From: Bacillota bacterium
Lineage (GTDB): Bacteria; Bacillota; Clostridia; Peptostreptococcales; Anaerovoracaceae
DNA: 63,661 nucleotides
NCBI GenBank assembly: GCA_017556505.1
Contig: JAFYNS010000096.1
Coordinates: 1-63,661, forward strand
Direction of reading: 5' to 3'
The notes under the pieces are model-generated. The model searched no databases and had not been told where the DNA came from. It worked only from the letters and a program-made list of their open reading frames with translations. Both the position numbers and the translations under genes were made by a program. Below, in pieces: positions 8,254 through 16,635 of this stretch. Every line of letters starts with the position of its first letter. The first letter of the stretch is position 1.

Positions 8254-8628
8254 TTATTTCAGTCTCTGTCCCAGGCCGCAGAATACACGGTGCACTTCCT
8301 CTGCGTCCTTTGCCAGGTAGAGAAGAGTGCGGCCCATCATTTCGCGGAAGGCACGGTCTGTGGCATCCATGGGAACCAGACCCTGGGAAACATCGCAGGC
8401 GATGAAGACTTTGCCGGAAAGATCACCTCGGACCTGCAGTACTTCACGGGCTTCAAAACCATTTGCATTGCACCAGTACACGAATTCTTCCAGACCGTAA
8501 ATCACGTCCTTGTTCAGGTCCAGTTCTCCATTGCGGCTGCAGCAGTACACGCAGTCAGGTGTAAGAGAAAATTTATCCAGTGCATAGTCCAGTTTACCCT
8601 GGTATGCACCTCCAAATACTAAAATCAT
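8254..8628 (-). CDS. Short CobU-like protein (cobinamide kinase/guanylyltransferase homologue)
   Basis: 124 residues against about 180 for CobU. The N-terminus has a Walker A-like GGAYQGK. The C-terminal half matches the CobU end (ACDVSQGLVPMDATDRAFRE, compare NEVG.GIVP....R.FRD). The middle, including the region of the guanylylated histidine (RIQxH), is missing. The second CobU-type gene at 9438-9995 shows the reverse: it keeps RIQRH but lacks the GIVP block. The two may share the two reactions or form a heteromer; alternatively this one is a regulatory paralogue. It lies 10 bases after cobS. Confidence 0.65.
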   Translation of the reverse strand: MILVFGGAYQGKLDYALDKFSLTPDCVYCCSRNGELDLNKDVIYGLEEFVYWCNANGFEAREVLQVRGDLSGKVFIACDVSQGLVPMDATDRAFREMMGRTLLYLAKDAEEVHRVFCGLGQRLK

Positions 8629-8638
8629 AAAGCCCTCC

Positions 8639-9406
8639 TTAAATCAGCGCCATAGTCAGCACACCCATAAGCTCTCCCCAGACAATCCCGTAACCTGCAA
8701 TATCTCCGTTCATGCCACCCAGCTGGCGTTTGCCGTAGAGGATGGAGATAAAAGATCCCAGTGCCGCAGCCCCAATGGTGATGGCAACAGGAACCGGAGA
8801 AGAACTGAGCAACAGACCGCCGCCGCAGCAGAGGATAAGCTGAACCATAATAATCAGCACGGCCTTCTTCTTCTGGCCGTCTGCCGCAGCCCCGTCACCG
8901 TGGGCATACTGACTGGTTTCCATCGGCTTCCTCAGCAGAACATTCATTCCGGAGATCCCCCGGCTTACGGCAGGAATCAGGCAAAGGCTGAAGAAGTCAA
9001 CACCCATGGACAGAGCCTGAGAAATGAACGCATAGTAGCCCAGCAGAAGAAATACCACACTGATTACGGCAAAGGCGCCGGTGTGGGAGTCTTTGAGGAT
9101 TCGCTGACGGTCCTCCAGGGGACGGCGGCTCAGTATGGCATCACTGCAGTCCATAAATCCGTCCAGATGAAGAAATCCGCTCAGGCTGAATGGAAGGAAT
9201 GTCATAAGAAAGGCGATGACCAGGAAGGGAAGGTTCAGGGTCATAAGCAGAATGCAGAGCCCTCCCCAGAGCAGGCCGATAATCAGGCCCACGGAAGGCA
9301 GGAAACCCAGCATATAGTTTTTCAGGTTGCTGTCCCAAAGTTTAAGTGGACACGGCAGGGTGAGAAAGTTGCCCCACGCCATAAAAAATCCGGTAATCAG
9401 TTTCAT
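8639..9406 (-). CDS. cobS: Adenosylcobinamide-GDP ribazoletransferase
   Basis: 255 residues, an integral membrane protein with about six hydrophobic segments. The family hallmark is GFLHLDGFMDCSDAI (near residues 77-91), the Asp-rich site that binds Mg and adenosylcobinamide-GDP; LTLPCPLKLW near the N-terminus and GGMNGDIAGYGIVWGE near the end also fit CobS. It joins adenosylcobinamide-GDP with alpha-ribazole (phosphate) to give adenosylcobalamin (phosphate), the last step of nucleotide-loop assembly. RBS AAAGGAGAG. Flanked by two cobU-type genes on the same strand. Confidence 0.9.
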   Translation of the reverse strand: MKLITGFFMAWGNFLTLPCPLKLWDSNLKNYMLGFLPSVGLIIGLLWGGLCILLMTLNLPFLVIAFLMTFLPFSLSGFLHLDGFMDCSDAILSRRPLEDRQRILKDSHTGAFAVISVVFLLLGYYAFISQALSMGVDFFSLCLIPAVSRGISGMNVLLRKPMETSQYAHGDGAAADGQKKKAVLIIMVQLILCCGGGLLLSSSPVPVAITIGAAALGSFISILYGKRQLGGMNGDIAGYGIVWGELMGVLTMALI

Positions 9407-9437
9407 GTATCTCTCCTTTGGCCTTTGGCCAATTCGG

Positions 9438-9995
9438 TTATTTATATAAGTATTTCATGCCGAAGGTAACTTCGACAACCTGGTCACATTCCCTGGCTAG
9501 TGTTCTGTCCAGAAAGGCCAGTGTCTTTCGGTAGGTCTCTGTCGATTCATCGAAGGTCCGTGCTTCGGAATAAATGTAGTCGGACACGAAGACCGTGTTT
9601 CCTGTAATCTTTGCGAATTCCAGCAGGTCATCTGCCAGGCGCTGGCCGCAGTCCAGGTCCATGTCTTCCCCGTAAGGGAACATTTCGTTGGAAAGAAGGG
9701 CAGTCACGCTGTCAAAGAGGAAGACTCCATTGGGATCCACCGGGTTTCCTTCGTAGGTGAGGGCCCCGGGCTTGAAACAGTCCAAAATGCTGCGTCCCTG
9801 CTCGATGGTCTCGAATCCCCAGCCTTCCCGCTCGCGAAGGTGACGCTGAATGCGGGCGCGGTCCTCATCATCCACGGGGATCATGGTTGCCAGGTAATAG
9901 AGCGGCACGCCAAGTTCCTTCGCCATATCCCGGGCCAGTTCCTGGGCATGGTAGGACTTGCCGTTTTTACAGCCGCCGCTGATGAAGATATTCAT
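9438..9995 (-). CDS. cobU: Adenosylcobinamide kinase/guanylyltransferase (CobU-type)
   Basis: 185 residues, the usual CobU length. Walker A GGCKNGKS at residues 7-14 and RARIQRHLRERE, which contains the histidine that becomes guanylylated in CobU. It phosphorylates adenosylcobinamide and transfers GMP to it. The C-terminal part is divergent: the NEVG.GIVP block is replaced by VSDYIYSEARTFDESTETYR. That block is found instead in the short paralogue at 8254-8628. The gene overlaps the cobT stop by one base, so translation is coupled. Confidence 0.8.
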   Translation of the reverse strand: MNIFISGGCKNGKSYHAQELARDMAKELGVPLYYLATMIPVDDEDRARIQRHLREREGWGFETIEQGRSILDCFKPGALTYEGNPVDPNGVFLFDSVTALLSNEMFPYGEDMDLDCGQRLADDLLEFAKITGNTVFVSDYIYSEARTFDESTETYRKTLAFLDRTLARECDQVVEVTFGMKYLYK

Positions 9996-11221
9996 TAGAA
10001 GAAGTTTCCTTTCTTAGCTTCCTGCAGGTAGTCGGCGTCGATGGCGCCTTCCGCAAAGGTGGCCATACCGTTCATGGTCGCACATGCAGTTTCCATAATC
10101 TTAAAGCTGATCGGACAGCCGCTGCCTTCGCCCAGACGCATGCCCAGGTTGAAATAAGGCTTCACATCCAGAGCATCCATGGCAACCATGTAGCCCTTTT
10201 CTTTGGAAACGTGGGAACCGAACATGAAGTCAGTTACCTGCGGAGCCAGCCAGTATGCAGCCAGAGCTGCAACCGCGGAAATATAACCGTCGATCACAAC
10301 CGGCAGTCTGTAATATGCAGCGCCCAGGAATGCACCTACCATGGCGCAGATATCGAAACCGCCCACTTCAGCCAGAATGCCGACCACGTCGATTTCTTTG
10401 CTGATGCGGGTGCGGATAAATTCAGTGTCTGCTTCATCCACAACACTTCCGCCGCCGTACTGTTCGCAGCGTGCTACCGCTTCGTCTACAATACGGATTT
10501 TCTTGGCCATGCCATCGTCGTTGAGTCCGCCGCCGCGGCCAACCACGTCTTCACCGTCCAGCCCCAGCAGAGCAGCCAGTACGCAGGCGCTGGTAGTGGT
10601 GTTGCCGATGCCCATTTCACCGATGCCGAATACACCGTATCCGCAGCGTTTGATGGCTTCCGCCGCTTCCAGACCGGTGTAAATGGCCTGCAGGGCTTCT
10701 TCTCTTGTCATGGCAGGACCCTGTGCCAGGTTTTTCGTACCGCGGCCCAGGCTGCGGTTTACGATACCGCCAGGCAGTCCCTGAATACAGCTGGAAGTAT
10801 CTCCTCCGCAGCGGCATTCTGTCATGGCTTCACAGTAAAGTTCCTGCGGAATATCCATCTTCACACCCATATCGACTACGAGAAGGTCGATGCCGAAATA
10901 TTTTGCCATGGAACCCACACCGGTGAGACGGCGTGTAAAGTTGATGGTCTGGGACAGGGTTACGGACTGAGGAGCAGATGCAACGCCTTCGTCCACCACA
11001 CCGTTGTCGGCGGAGAAAATAACAATAGCCTGTTTCGTCATATCATTCTTTACCTGACCGGTGATGCCGGCAAGGCGGATGGTGATATCCTCCAGTTCCC
11101 CCAGAGCGCCGGTAGGTTTTGCCAGAATTTCCTGGCGTGCACGGGCTTCTTCCATGGCTTTGGCGTCCAGGTGTCCAAGTCCTTCGATTCGGTTCAAAAT
11201 TTCATGTAAACGTGTTTCCAT
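9995..11221 (-). CDS. cobT: Nicotinate-nucleotide-dimethylbenzimidazole phosphoribosyltransferase
   Basis: About 408 residues from the ATG at 11221, chosen for its upstream GGAAAGGA; the longer GTG start at 11248 would overlap the preceding gene. Recognised from KPTGALGELEDITIRLAGI near the N-terminus (the K-P-x-G-S-L motif with Thr), SADNGVVDEGVASAPQSVT, GIGEMGIGNTTTSA and the C-terminal GEGSGCPISF, where Glu is the catalytic base. It activates the lower-ligand base by forming alpha-ribazole phosphate. Slightly longer than the classic 350-residue enzyme because of inserts in the first half. First of the cob genes; TIM-barrel gene 17 bases upstream. Confidence 0.92.
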   Translation of the reverse strand: METRLHEILNRIEGLGHLDAKAMEEARARQEILAKPTGALGELEDITIRLAGITGQVKNDMTKQAIVIFSADNGVVDEGVASAPQSVTLSQTINFTRRLTGVGSMAKYFGIDLLVVDMGVKMDIPQELYCEAMTECRCGGDTSSCIQGLPGGIVNRSLGRGTKNLAQGPAMTREEALQAIYTGLEAAEAIKRCGYGVFGIGEMGIGNTTTSACVLAALLGLDGEDVVGRGGGLNDDGMAKKIRIVDEAVARCEQYGGGSVVDEADTEFIRTRISKEIDVVGILAEVGGFDICAMVGAFLGAAYYRLPVVIDGYISAVAALAAYWLAPQVTDFMFGSHVSKEKGYMVAMDALDVKPYFNLGMRLGEGSGCPISFKIMETACATMNGMATFAEGAIDADYLQEAKKGNFF

Positions 11222-11238
11222 AGCAGTTATCCTTTCCT

Positions 11239-12024
11239 TTATATACACGGTTTCAGATAGTCGTTTTCGGTGAGCCAGCGTACCGCAGATGCGCAGTCGC
11301 GGGACTCGATGGTGAAGGTCACGTCCGGACGGCAGTACTGACGGATCCAGCCGAAGACTTCATGGAAGTCCAGCACACCGTCTTCCTGGCTCAGTGCCCC
11401 GTGGGCATCCCGGTCGCCGTGGTTGTTGTGAATGTGGAAGTGCATGAGATAGGGTCCCAGTACACGGATCCACTCCTCCATACCGATGGCATTATGTCCT
11501 GCAGCCAGTGCATGGCCCACATCCAGGCAAAGTCCAATCCGCGGATCGTCGATCTGCTTCATCATGTTTGCCAGCATATATGGTTCATCGTCCAGCACAT
11601 TTTCCACGAAGATGCGGAAGTCCTCAGGCTTATCCTTCATGAAGTCCTGCCAGAAGATGGCACCTTTTTCTGCCTGCCATTCCTTGAAGTACATAAACGG
11701 AACCCAGCCGGTGTGAACTACCATGCCTTCGGCACCGATTTCGCGGCAGACCTCGTAGGCCTCCTCCAGCCGCTGCTTGGCAAAATCTCTGGCTCTGGCG
11801 TCGATGGCAGCCGGAATGATTTCGGTAAACGGGCCGTGCAGAATCACACGATCCGCCCCGCAGTCTGTGACATCGCGGCGGATTGCAGCCAGCAGTTTTT
11901 CCCGGTTTTCCGGATTCAGTTCCTCGGAGATGCAGGTATGGTTGATTTCGATATTCAGTTGATTTTCCTTAATCACGTCCACCGCTCCGTAGGAGAAGGT
12001 GGCGATAAATATATTCTTTCTCAT
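11239..12024 (-). CDS. Sugar phosphate isomerase/epimerase-like TIM-barrel protein
   Basis: 261 residues. Xylose-isomerase-like TIM-barrel (AP endonuclease 2 superfamily) features: VILHGPFTEI, GMVVHTGW, LCLDVGHALAAG, MHFHIHNNHGDRDAH and TIESRD at the strand ends, supplying His, Asp and Glu metal ligands. The substrate is unknown; members isomerise or epimerise sugars and polyols, or act in inositol breakdown. It is the first gene of the minus-strand cobalamin run and might be an ill-characterised part of it, but it could be there by chance. Confidence 0.7.
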   Translation of the reverse strand: MRKNIFIATFSYGAVDVIKENQLNIEINHTCISEELNPENREKLLAAIRRDVTDCGADRVILHGPFTEIIPAAIDARARDFAKQRLEEAYEVCREIGAEGMVVHTGWVPFMYFKEWQAEKGAIFWQDFMKDKPEDFRIFVENVLDDEPYMLANMMKQIDDPRIGLCLDVGHALAAGHNAIGMEEWIRVLGPYLMHFHIHNNHGDRDAHGALSQEDGVLDFHEVFGWIRQYCRPDVTFTIESRDCASAVRWLTENDYLKPCI

Positions 12025-12152
12025 AAACTATATTCTACCACAGGGCGTAAGAAAATAAAAGACCGTGGATTGCGGCGGATGGTTGCATATACCTCATTTT
12101 TTTGATAGAATGGTAGAGTAGCTTAATCAATTTAAGAAAAGGAAAGAGTGTT

Positions 12153-13085
12153 ATGAGTAAGAAAATGAAAAGTAACCTGCTGCTCCTGCTGACAGCCTTT
12201 ATCTGGGGTACTGCATTCGTAGCCCAGAAGAGCGGCATGGACTACATCGAACCGTTCACCTATGGCGGTATCCGTACCCTGATTGGCGGTCTGTTCCTGA
12301 TTCCGGTAATCAAGTTCCTGGATGGAAGAAAGCCTGAAAAGGAAAAGGAAAGAATGGCAGCCCGCAGTGACGAACAGAAGGCGGCCGAAAACAAGCTGCT
12401 GCTGATCGGCGGTATCTGCTGCGGTCTGGCACTGTTTGTTGCATCTACCCTGCAGCAGTTCGGCGTATCTTATACTACAGCCGGCAAAGCTGGATTTATC
12501 ACAACCCTGTACGTAGTAATCGTTCCGATTTTCAGTATTTTCCTGAGAAAGAAAGTACAGCCGAAAATGTGGTTCTGCGTAATGCTGGGTGCTCTGGGTA
12601 TGTATATGCTCTGCATGAAGGAAGCGACCTTCAACCTGCAGTACGGCGACTTCCTGGTTCTGCTCTGTGCAGGTGCTTTTGCAGTACATATTCTGGTTAT
12701 CGACTACTTCTCACCGAAGGTTGACAGCGTGCGCCTGTCCTGCATCCAGTTCCTGGTGGCAGGTTCCCTGGGCATCATCTGCATGTTCATCTTCGAAACT
12801 CCTGTGATTGCAAACATCCTGGCATGCTGGTTCCCAATCCTGTACGCAGGTGTACTGTCCAGCGGCGTAGCTTATACCCTGCAGGTTGTGGCACAGGCTG
12901 ACGCAGACCCTACTGCAGCATCTCTGATTCTGTCTCTGGAATCTGTATTTGCGGCACTGTCCGGTATCGTTCTGCTGGGTGAAAGCCTGACTGTGAAGGA
13001 ACTGCTGGGCTGCGTAATCATCTTTGCAGCGATCATTATCGCACAGCTTCCATCCAAGGCGGAGCGCGAAGCAGCGAAACAGTAA
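12153..13085 (+). CDS. EamA/DMT family transporter
   Basis: 310 residues with about ten hydrophobic segments in two EamA repeats (WGTAFVAQKSGM in the first; CAGAFAVHILVIDYFSP and LGESLTVKELLGCVIIFAA in the second). Drug/metabolite-type exporters of this family move amino acids, purines or other small metabolites; the substrate is not evident. RBS AAAGGAAAG. It is divergent from the TIM-barrel gene across a 128-base gap and is followed 27 bases later by the HD-domain gene. Confidence 0.85.
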   Translation: MSKKMKSNLLLLLTAFIWGTAFVAQKSGMDYIEPFTYGGIRTLIGGLFLIPVIKFLDGRKPEKEKERMAARSDEQKAAENKLLLIGGICCGLALFVASTLQQFGVSYTTAGKAGFITTLYVVIVPIFSIFLRKKVQPKMWFCVMLGALGMYMLCMKEATFNLQYGDFLVLLCAGAFAVHILVIDYFSPKVDSVRLSCIQFLVAGSLGIICMFIFETPVIANILACWFPILYAGVLSSGVAYTLQVVAQADADPTAASLILSLESVFAALSGIVLLGESLTVKELLGCVIIFAAIIIAQLPSKAEREAAKQ

Positions 13086-13112
13086 AAATAATCATATAAG
13101 GGGATAACGACA

Positions 13113-13670
13113 ATGATTACAAGAGAAGAAGCATTAGAACTGCTGAAAAAATACAACAAAGACGAATTCCATATCCACCACGGTCTGATGGTAGAAGGTA
13201 CCATGCGTTACTTCGCTGAAAAGCTGGGTTATGGTGCAGAAGCTGACTACTGGGCTATGGTTGGTCTGCTCCATGATATCGACTTCGAAATGTGGCCGGA
13301 TGAACACTGTAAGAAGGCTCCGGAACTGCTGAGAGAAGCCGGTATTGAAGAGGATATGATCCGTGCCATCGTTTCCCACGGCTACGGCCTGTGCTCTGAC
13401 GTGAAGCCGGAACTGGAAATGGAAAAGGTACTCTTCGCCTGTGACGAACTGACCGGCCTGATCGGTGCAGCAGCACTGATGAGACCTTCCAAGAGCTGCC
13501 AGGACATGGAACTGAAGTCTCTGAAGAAGAAGTTCAAGGATAAGAGATTCGCAGCAGGCTGTGACCGTGAAGTAATTCTGCAGGGTGCAGAAATGCTGGG
13601 CTGGGAACTGGATCAGCTGCTCGCTGAAACCTTGGAAGCAATGAAGACCTGCGAAGGGGCAGAAGCGTAA
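13113..13670 (+). CDS. HD/HDIG domain phosphohydrolase-like protein
   Basis: 185 residues. The HD metal site is visible as HHGLMVEGTM (His), GLLHDIDFEMWPDEHC (His-Asp) and a later Asp in FACDELTGLIGA. These small HD proteins hydrolyse nucleotides or phosphoesters; the substrate is unknown. Probably co-transcribed with the EamA transporter, with an RBS (AAGGGGATAACG) between them. A strong terminator follows at 13694. Confidence 0.75.
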   Translation: MITREEALELLKKYNKDEFHIHHGLMVEGTMRYFAEKLGYGAEADYWAMVGLLHDIDFEMWPDEHCKKAPELLREAGIEEDMIRAIVSHGYGLCSDVKPELEMEKVLFACDELTGLIGAAALMRPSKSCQDMELKSLKKKFKDKRFAAGCDREVILQGAEMLGWELDQLLAETLEAMKTCEGAEA

Positions 13671-13693
13671 AAATGAATAAGTGAAAACAAGCG

Positions 13694-13720
13694 AGGCGGA
13701 ACCTGTAGTTCCGCCTTTTG
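13694..13720 (+). terminator. Intrinsic terminator after the HD gene
   Basis: AGGCGGAAC (13694-13702) pairs with GTTCCGCCT (13708-13716) around CTGTA, then TTTTGT. Confidence 0.85.
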
Positions 13721-13762
13721 TATTTCGTGGAAAAAATCCGTGGGTTACGGCAGAATATCCTG

Positions 13763-13768
13763 TATAAT
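13763..13768 (+). promoter_or_regulatory. -10 element upstream of the ECF sigma gene
   Basis: A perfect TATAAT, 35 bases before the sigma-factor ATG. No convincing -35 hexamer is seen 16-18 bases upstream, so the promoter may need an activator or be read by an alternative sigma factor. Confidence 0.4.
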
Positions 13769-13797
13769 AGTACAAAGGGGAGAAAGGAGGTCCTGTG

Positions 13798-14337
13798 ATG
13801 AGCTTTGAAAAACAGAAAACAGATTACATGCCGGTAGAACTGGTTATCGGTCAGCACAGAGGCCTTCTGCACTATATCATCCGGCCAATCGTAGGGGACG
13901 AAAACCTGGTGGATGACTGTTTCAGCGCGGTGACAGAGATTATTGTAAAAAACTATGACAAATATGACAGCAGCAGAGGAACTCTGGCTGCGTGGCTGAC
14001 GAAAGTGGCGAGAAACGGAGCCCTCAGCTTCGTTCAAAATAAAAAATACGCCATGACAGCAGGGGACAGGCAGGATGCAGCCCGGATGGAAGAAGTAGCT
14101 GACAGAAAGACTCCGGAAGATCATCTGATACAGAAAGAAAACCTGGCGGAACTGAAAGAAGCCCTGAAGAGTCTGGATAAGCTGGAAGCAGAGATTTTGC
14201 TGAGAAAATATTACTATATGCAGGAGACCCGGCAGATCGGTGCCGAGCTGGGGCTTTCTGAAAGAGCGGTGGAGGGCCGCCTCTACCGGATTAAAAAGAA
14301 AATGATGAAGAAGATGGGAGGGGCTATCCATGACTGA
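13798..14337 (+). CDS. ECF-type sigma-70 family RNA polymerase sigma factor
   Basis: 179 residues. Region 2 spans residues about 22-70 (DDCFSAVTEIIVKNYDKYDS, then TLAAWLTKVARNGALSF, the -10 recognition helix). Region 4 is near the end (LDKLEAEILLRKYYYMQETR, then IGAELGLSERAVEGRLYRIK). Only sigma-2 and sigma-4 are present, so it is an ECF factor. I choose the ATG at 13798, seven bases after AGAAAGGAGG, over the GTG at 13795. It overlaps the next gene by eight bases (ATGACTGA). The two membrane proteins downstream are the natural candidates for its sensor and anti-sigma factor, but neither has a recognisable anti-sigma domain. Confidence 0.85.
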   Translation: MSFEKQKTDYMPVELVIGQHRGLLHYIIRPIVGDENLVDDCFSAVTEIIVKNYDKYDSSRGTLAAWLTKVARNGALSFVQNKKYAMTAGDRQDAARMEEVADRKTPEDHLIQKENLAELKEALKSLDKLEAEILLRKYYYMQETRQIGAELGLSERAVEGRLYRIKKKMMKKMGGAIHD

Positions 14338-15745
14338 TTTCAATGAAATTAAGCTGGAAGAACTGCTGAAGGAAACACTCCCCGAAACTTCCCTTGCAGA
14401 AAATCTGGGGGTAATCAATCCTCTTGGCGCAGCAGTAAACAGAGTCATTGCCGGTATGGTAATGACTACAATTACACTGAATTTCCTCGGCCTTAACTAT
14501 ATTCTGCCGACGGTGGGAATCATGCTGATTTACCTGGGTATGCGGACACTTCGCAGCGGAAATCTTTACTTCCGTCTGGGCTGGCTGACTGCGCTGGGTA
14601 AGCTGATGCTGACCACCTTGAACCTGGTTCTCCAGGTAACTCCATACGTCAGCCTGATGGACGGATGGGGCCTGTGGGCAGGTCAGGCTGTGCACATTCT
14701 CTTCCTGCTCTTCCTGGGGCTGGGTATCCAGAAGGCGGGTCTTGATGCGGGAATGACCAATCCAAAGATGCCGACCTGGCCGGTTATCCTCTGGCAGGCA
14801 GTTTTGATTGTGCTGGCGCTGACCGGGATTAACAGCTGGGCGGTTCTGATCTTTATGATTTGGGCGTGGGTGCGGATGGTGAAGCATATTTATCACTGTG
14901 CTGCTGATCTGAAGCAGGCTGGCTATGTGGTTCCGGTTTCGACCGTCTGGTTCTCCGCAAAACCTCTCCTCCTGGCGTACCTGGCAATTCTCCTGTGTGT
15001 CATGACAGGTGCAAGTCTTCTGGTTCACTATACACCGCTGGACGCGGAAAAGTTAGTACTGGCGGAAGCAATCGGTGTGAAGGAAGAAACGGCAGAAATA
15101 CGCAGTGAGCTGATATCGAAGGGATTCCCTGAGAGCGTTCTTGACCGGATTCTGGATGAGGATCTGGCGGACCTTGGAAGTGTGACTGATGTGGATGTTC
15201 TTCAGAGCGGGGACAACACCAGCAACACAGAACGAATGGAAGGTTACTCTGTCAGTGTGCTGACGGAGGACGGAAGAGTCAAGACCTTTGTCTGGTTTGA
15301 GTATGTGGACGGCAAGCATGCTGGGCTGGTTGACAGCGTGAAGATTCAGTACGATGAAGACCAGGTCACTACAGATATAAAAGGACGTCTCCTCTATGAA
15401 AAGAAGGGAGAAACATGGAGTGCAGATGTAAAGTTTGAAGAAAAGAGCAGAACCTATCTCTGGTTTGGTGACATTACTGAAGATGTATGGAGCATATCGA
15501 AATACTCCTTCCCGTTTATGGCAGACAGTCCGCGGGGATATTTCACCTGGTGGACGGAGGAAAAAGATGGTTCTCCTGCATACTGGAGTTTTAACAATAC
15601 CGTGTTCAACTGCCTGCGGACGCCTCTGGTACTGCCATATGTGGAGCTTCCTGAGAATGCTGACAGACTTATACTCTTCGGCGGCTTCGGAAGCAGCTGG
15701 GGACAGGATAAGTTCCAGATTTATGCAACTGCCCAGTTTCAGTGA
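14330..15745 (+). CDS. Multi-pass membrane protein with extracytoplasmic domain, linked to ECF sigma factor
   Basis: 471 residues. A short cytoplasmic N-terminus (KLEELLKETLPETSLAENL) precedes about six membrane helices between residues 37 and 235. A soluble domain of about 230 residues follows, probably outside the cell, rich in Trp, Asp and Gly with beta-strand character. No family was recognised. The eight-base overlap with the sigma gene means coupled translation. The short N-terminus could bind the sigma factor, which would make the protein an anti-sigma/sensor, but this is inference from position only. Confidence 0.6.
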   Translation: MTDFNEIKLEELLKETLPETSLAENLGVINPLGAAVNRVIAGMVMTTITLNFLGLNYILPTVGIMLIYLGMRTLRSGNLYFRLGWLTALGKLMLTTLNLVLQVTPYVSLMDGWGLWAGQAVHILFLLFLGLGIQKAGLDAGMTNPKMPTWPVILWQAVLIVLALTGINSWAVLIFMIWAWVRMVKHIYHCAADLKQAGYVVPVSTVWFSAKPLLLAYLAILLCVMTGASLLVHYTPLDAEKLVLAEAIGVKEETAEIRSELISKGFPESVLDRILDEDLADLGSVTDVDVLQSGDNTSNTERMEGYSVSVLTEDGRVKTFVWFEYVDGKHAGLVDSVKIQYDEDQVTTDIKGRLLYEKKGETWSADVKFEEKSRTYLWFGDITEDVWSISKYSFPFMADSPRGYFTWWTEEKDGSPAYWSFNNTVFNCLRTPLVLPYVELPENADRLILFGGFGSSWGQDKFQIYATAQFQ

Positions 15746-15760
15746 TAAGGGGTGGAGTTT

Positions 15761-16588
15761 ATGAGAAACATGAAAATTCCAAAAAAATTATACCGGCTGG
15801 CAGCCCTACTGGTGCTGGTTCTGTCGGTCTGCATAGTATGGGGTATGTATGTAGTGAAATACTCTGTTGAGGGAAATCCGGAGGAGCTTGAGGCGGCAGC
15901 CTGCCAATATACAGAGAAGAACCTGACCATCCTGAAAACCATGGAGATTCCTGAAACCACGAAGGAAGAGGATTACGGGATTCACGGGGTAGCAGACAGT
16001 CCGCTGGCCGGCGGATACCTGGTGGCATTATGTGAAAGTGAAGTGGAAGGCGAGGATCAGTGGACGGGACCTGTTCTCTTCGAAAAGGGGCTGAATGGAA
16101 AATACCGTGTAGCAGAAAGTCACCTGACCAATCTGCCGTGGCCGGTGGAGGCTGTGTCCATGAATGATTCTACTTTCGGTATGTTTGGGGGAGATGATGA
16201 TGGAGGCCGGGCGATCCTGGTACTCTGGTCAGATATTTATCCGGAAGAAATGGCTGGTTACAAGGTGACCTATTACGATGTGGAACGTTACCTGGCAGAC
16301 GGATCTATCATCCCGTATACGTTGGATGTACCTGTGGAACCGGGAAGTAAGCTCCACATGCTTTGCGTACACATTCCATTCAACTATTACGACCGCAACT
16401 TCTTTGCTTACGATGAAGAGGGAAATGAAATCGACCTGTATGAATTCCGGAAAGCCCAGGGGCAGCTCAACGGAGATGGGGAGAGCCGGAGCGGAGAGAA
16501 CCCTCTGAATACGGATCTCTGCGGCGGCATCCTGCTGGCAGGTCTGGCAGCGGCAGTCTGGCTCTGGAAACAAGCGAATAAACAGTAA
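15761..16588 (+). CDS. Bitopic membrane protein of the ECF sigma operon, function unknown
   Basis: About 275 residues from the ATG at 15761 (AAGGGGTGGAG upstream; the GTG at 15752 lies inside that site). One membrane segment near the start (LAALLVLVLSVCIVWGMYVV) and one at the end (ICGGILLAGLAAAVWLW) flank a soluble domain that would lie outside the cell. It follows the previous gene by 15 bases, making a three-gene unit closed by a terminator. No homologous family recognised. Confidence 0.55.
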   Translation: MRNMKIPKKLYRLAALLVLVLSVCIVWGMYVVKYSVEGNPEELEAAACQYTEKNLTILKTMEIPETTKEEDYGIHGVADSPLAGGYLVALCESEVEGEDQWTGPVLFEKGLNGKYRVAESHLTNLPWPVEAVSMNDSTFGMFGGDDDGGRAILVLWSDIYPEEMAGYKVTYYDVERYLADGSIIPYTLDVPVEPGSKLHMLCVHIPFNYYDRNFFAYDEEGNEIDLYEFRKAQGQLNGDGESRSGENPLNTDLCGGILLAGLAAAVWLWKQANKQ

Positions 16589-16591
16589 AAT

Positions 16592-16619
16592 AGAGGCTTC
16601 CTGCGAAGCCTCTTCTGTT
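16592..16619. terminator. Bidirectional terminator between sigma operon and thioredoxin reductase
   Basis: AGAGGCTTC (16592-16600) pairs with GAAGCCTCT (16605-16613) around CTGC. T-rich tail on the plus strand and ATTTTACTG on the minus strand. Serves the convergent genes. Confidence 0.8.
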
Positions 16620-16635
16620 ATATTCATAAGAAATA

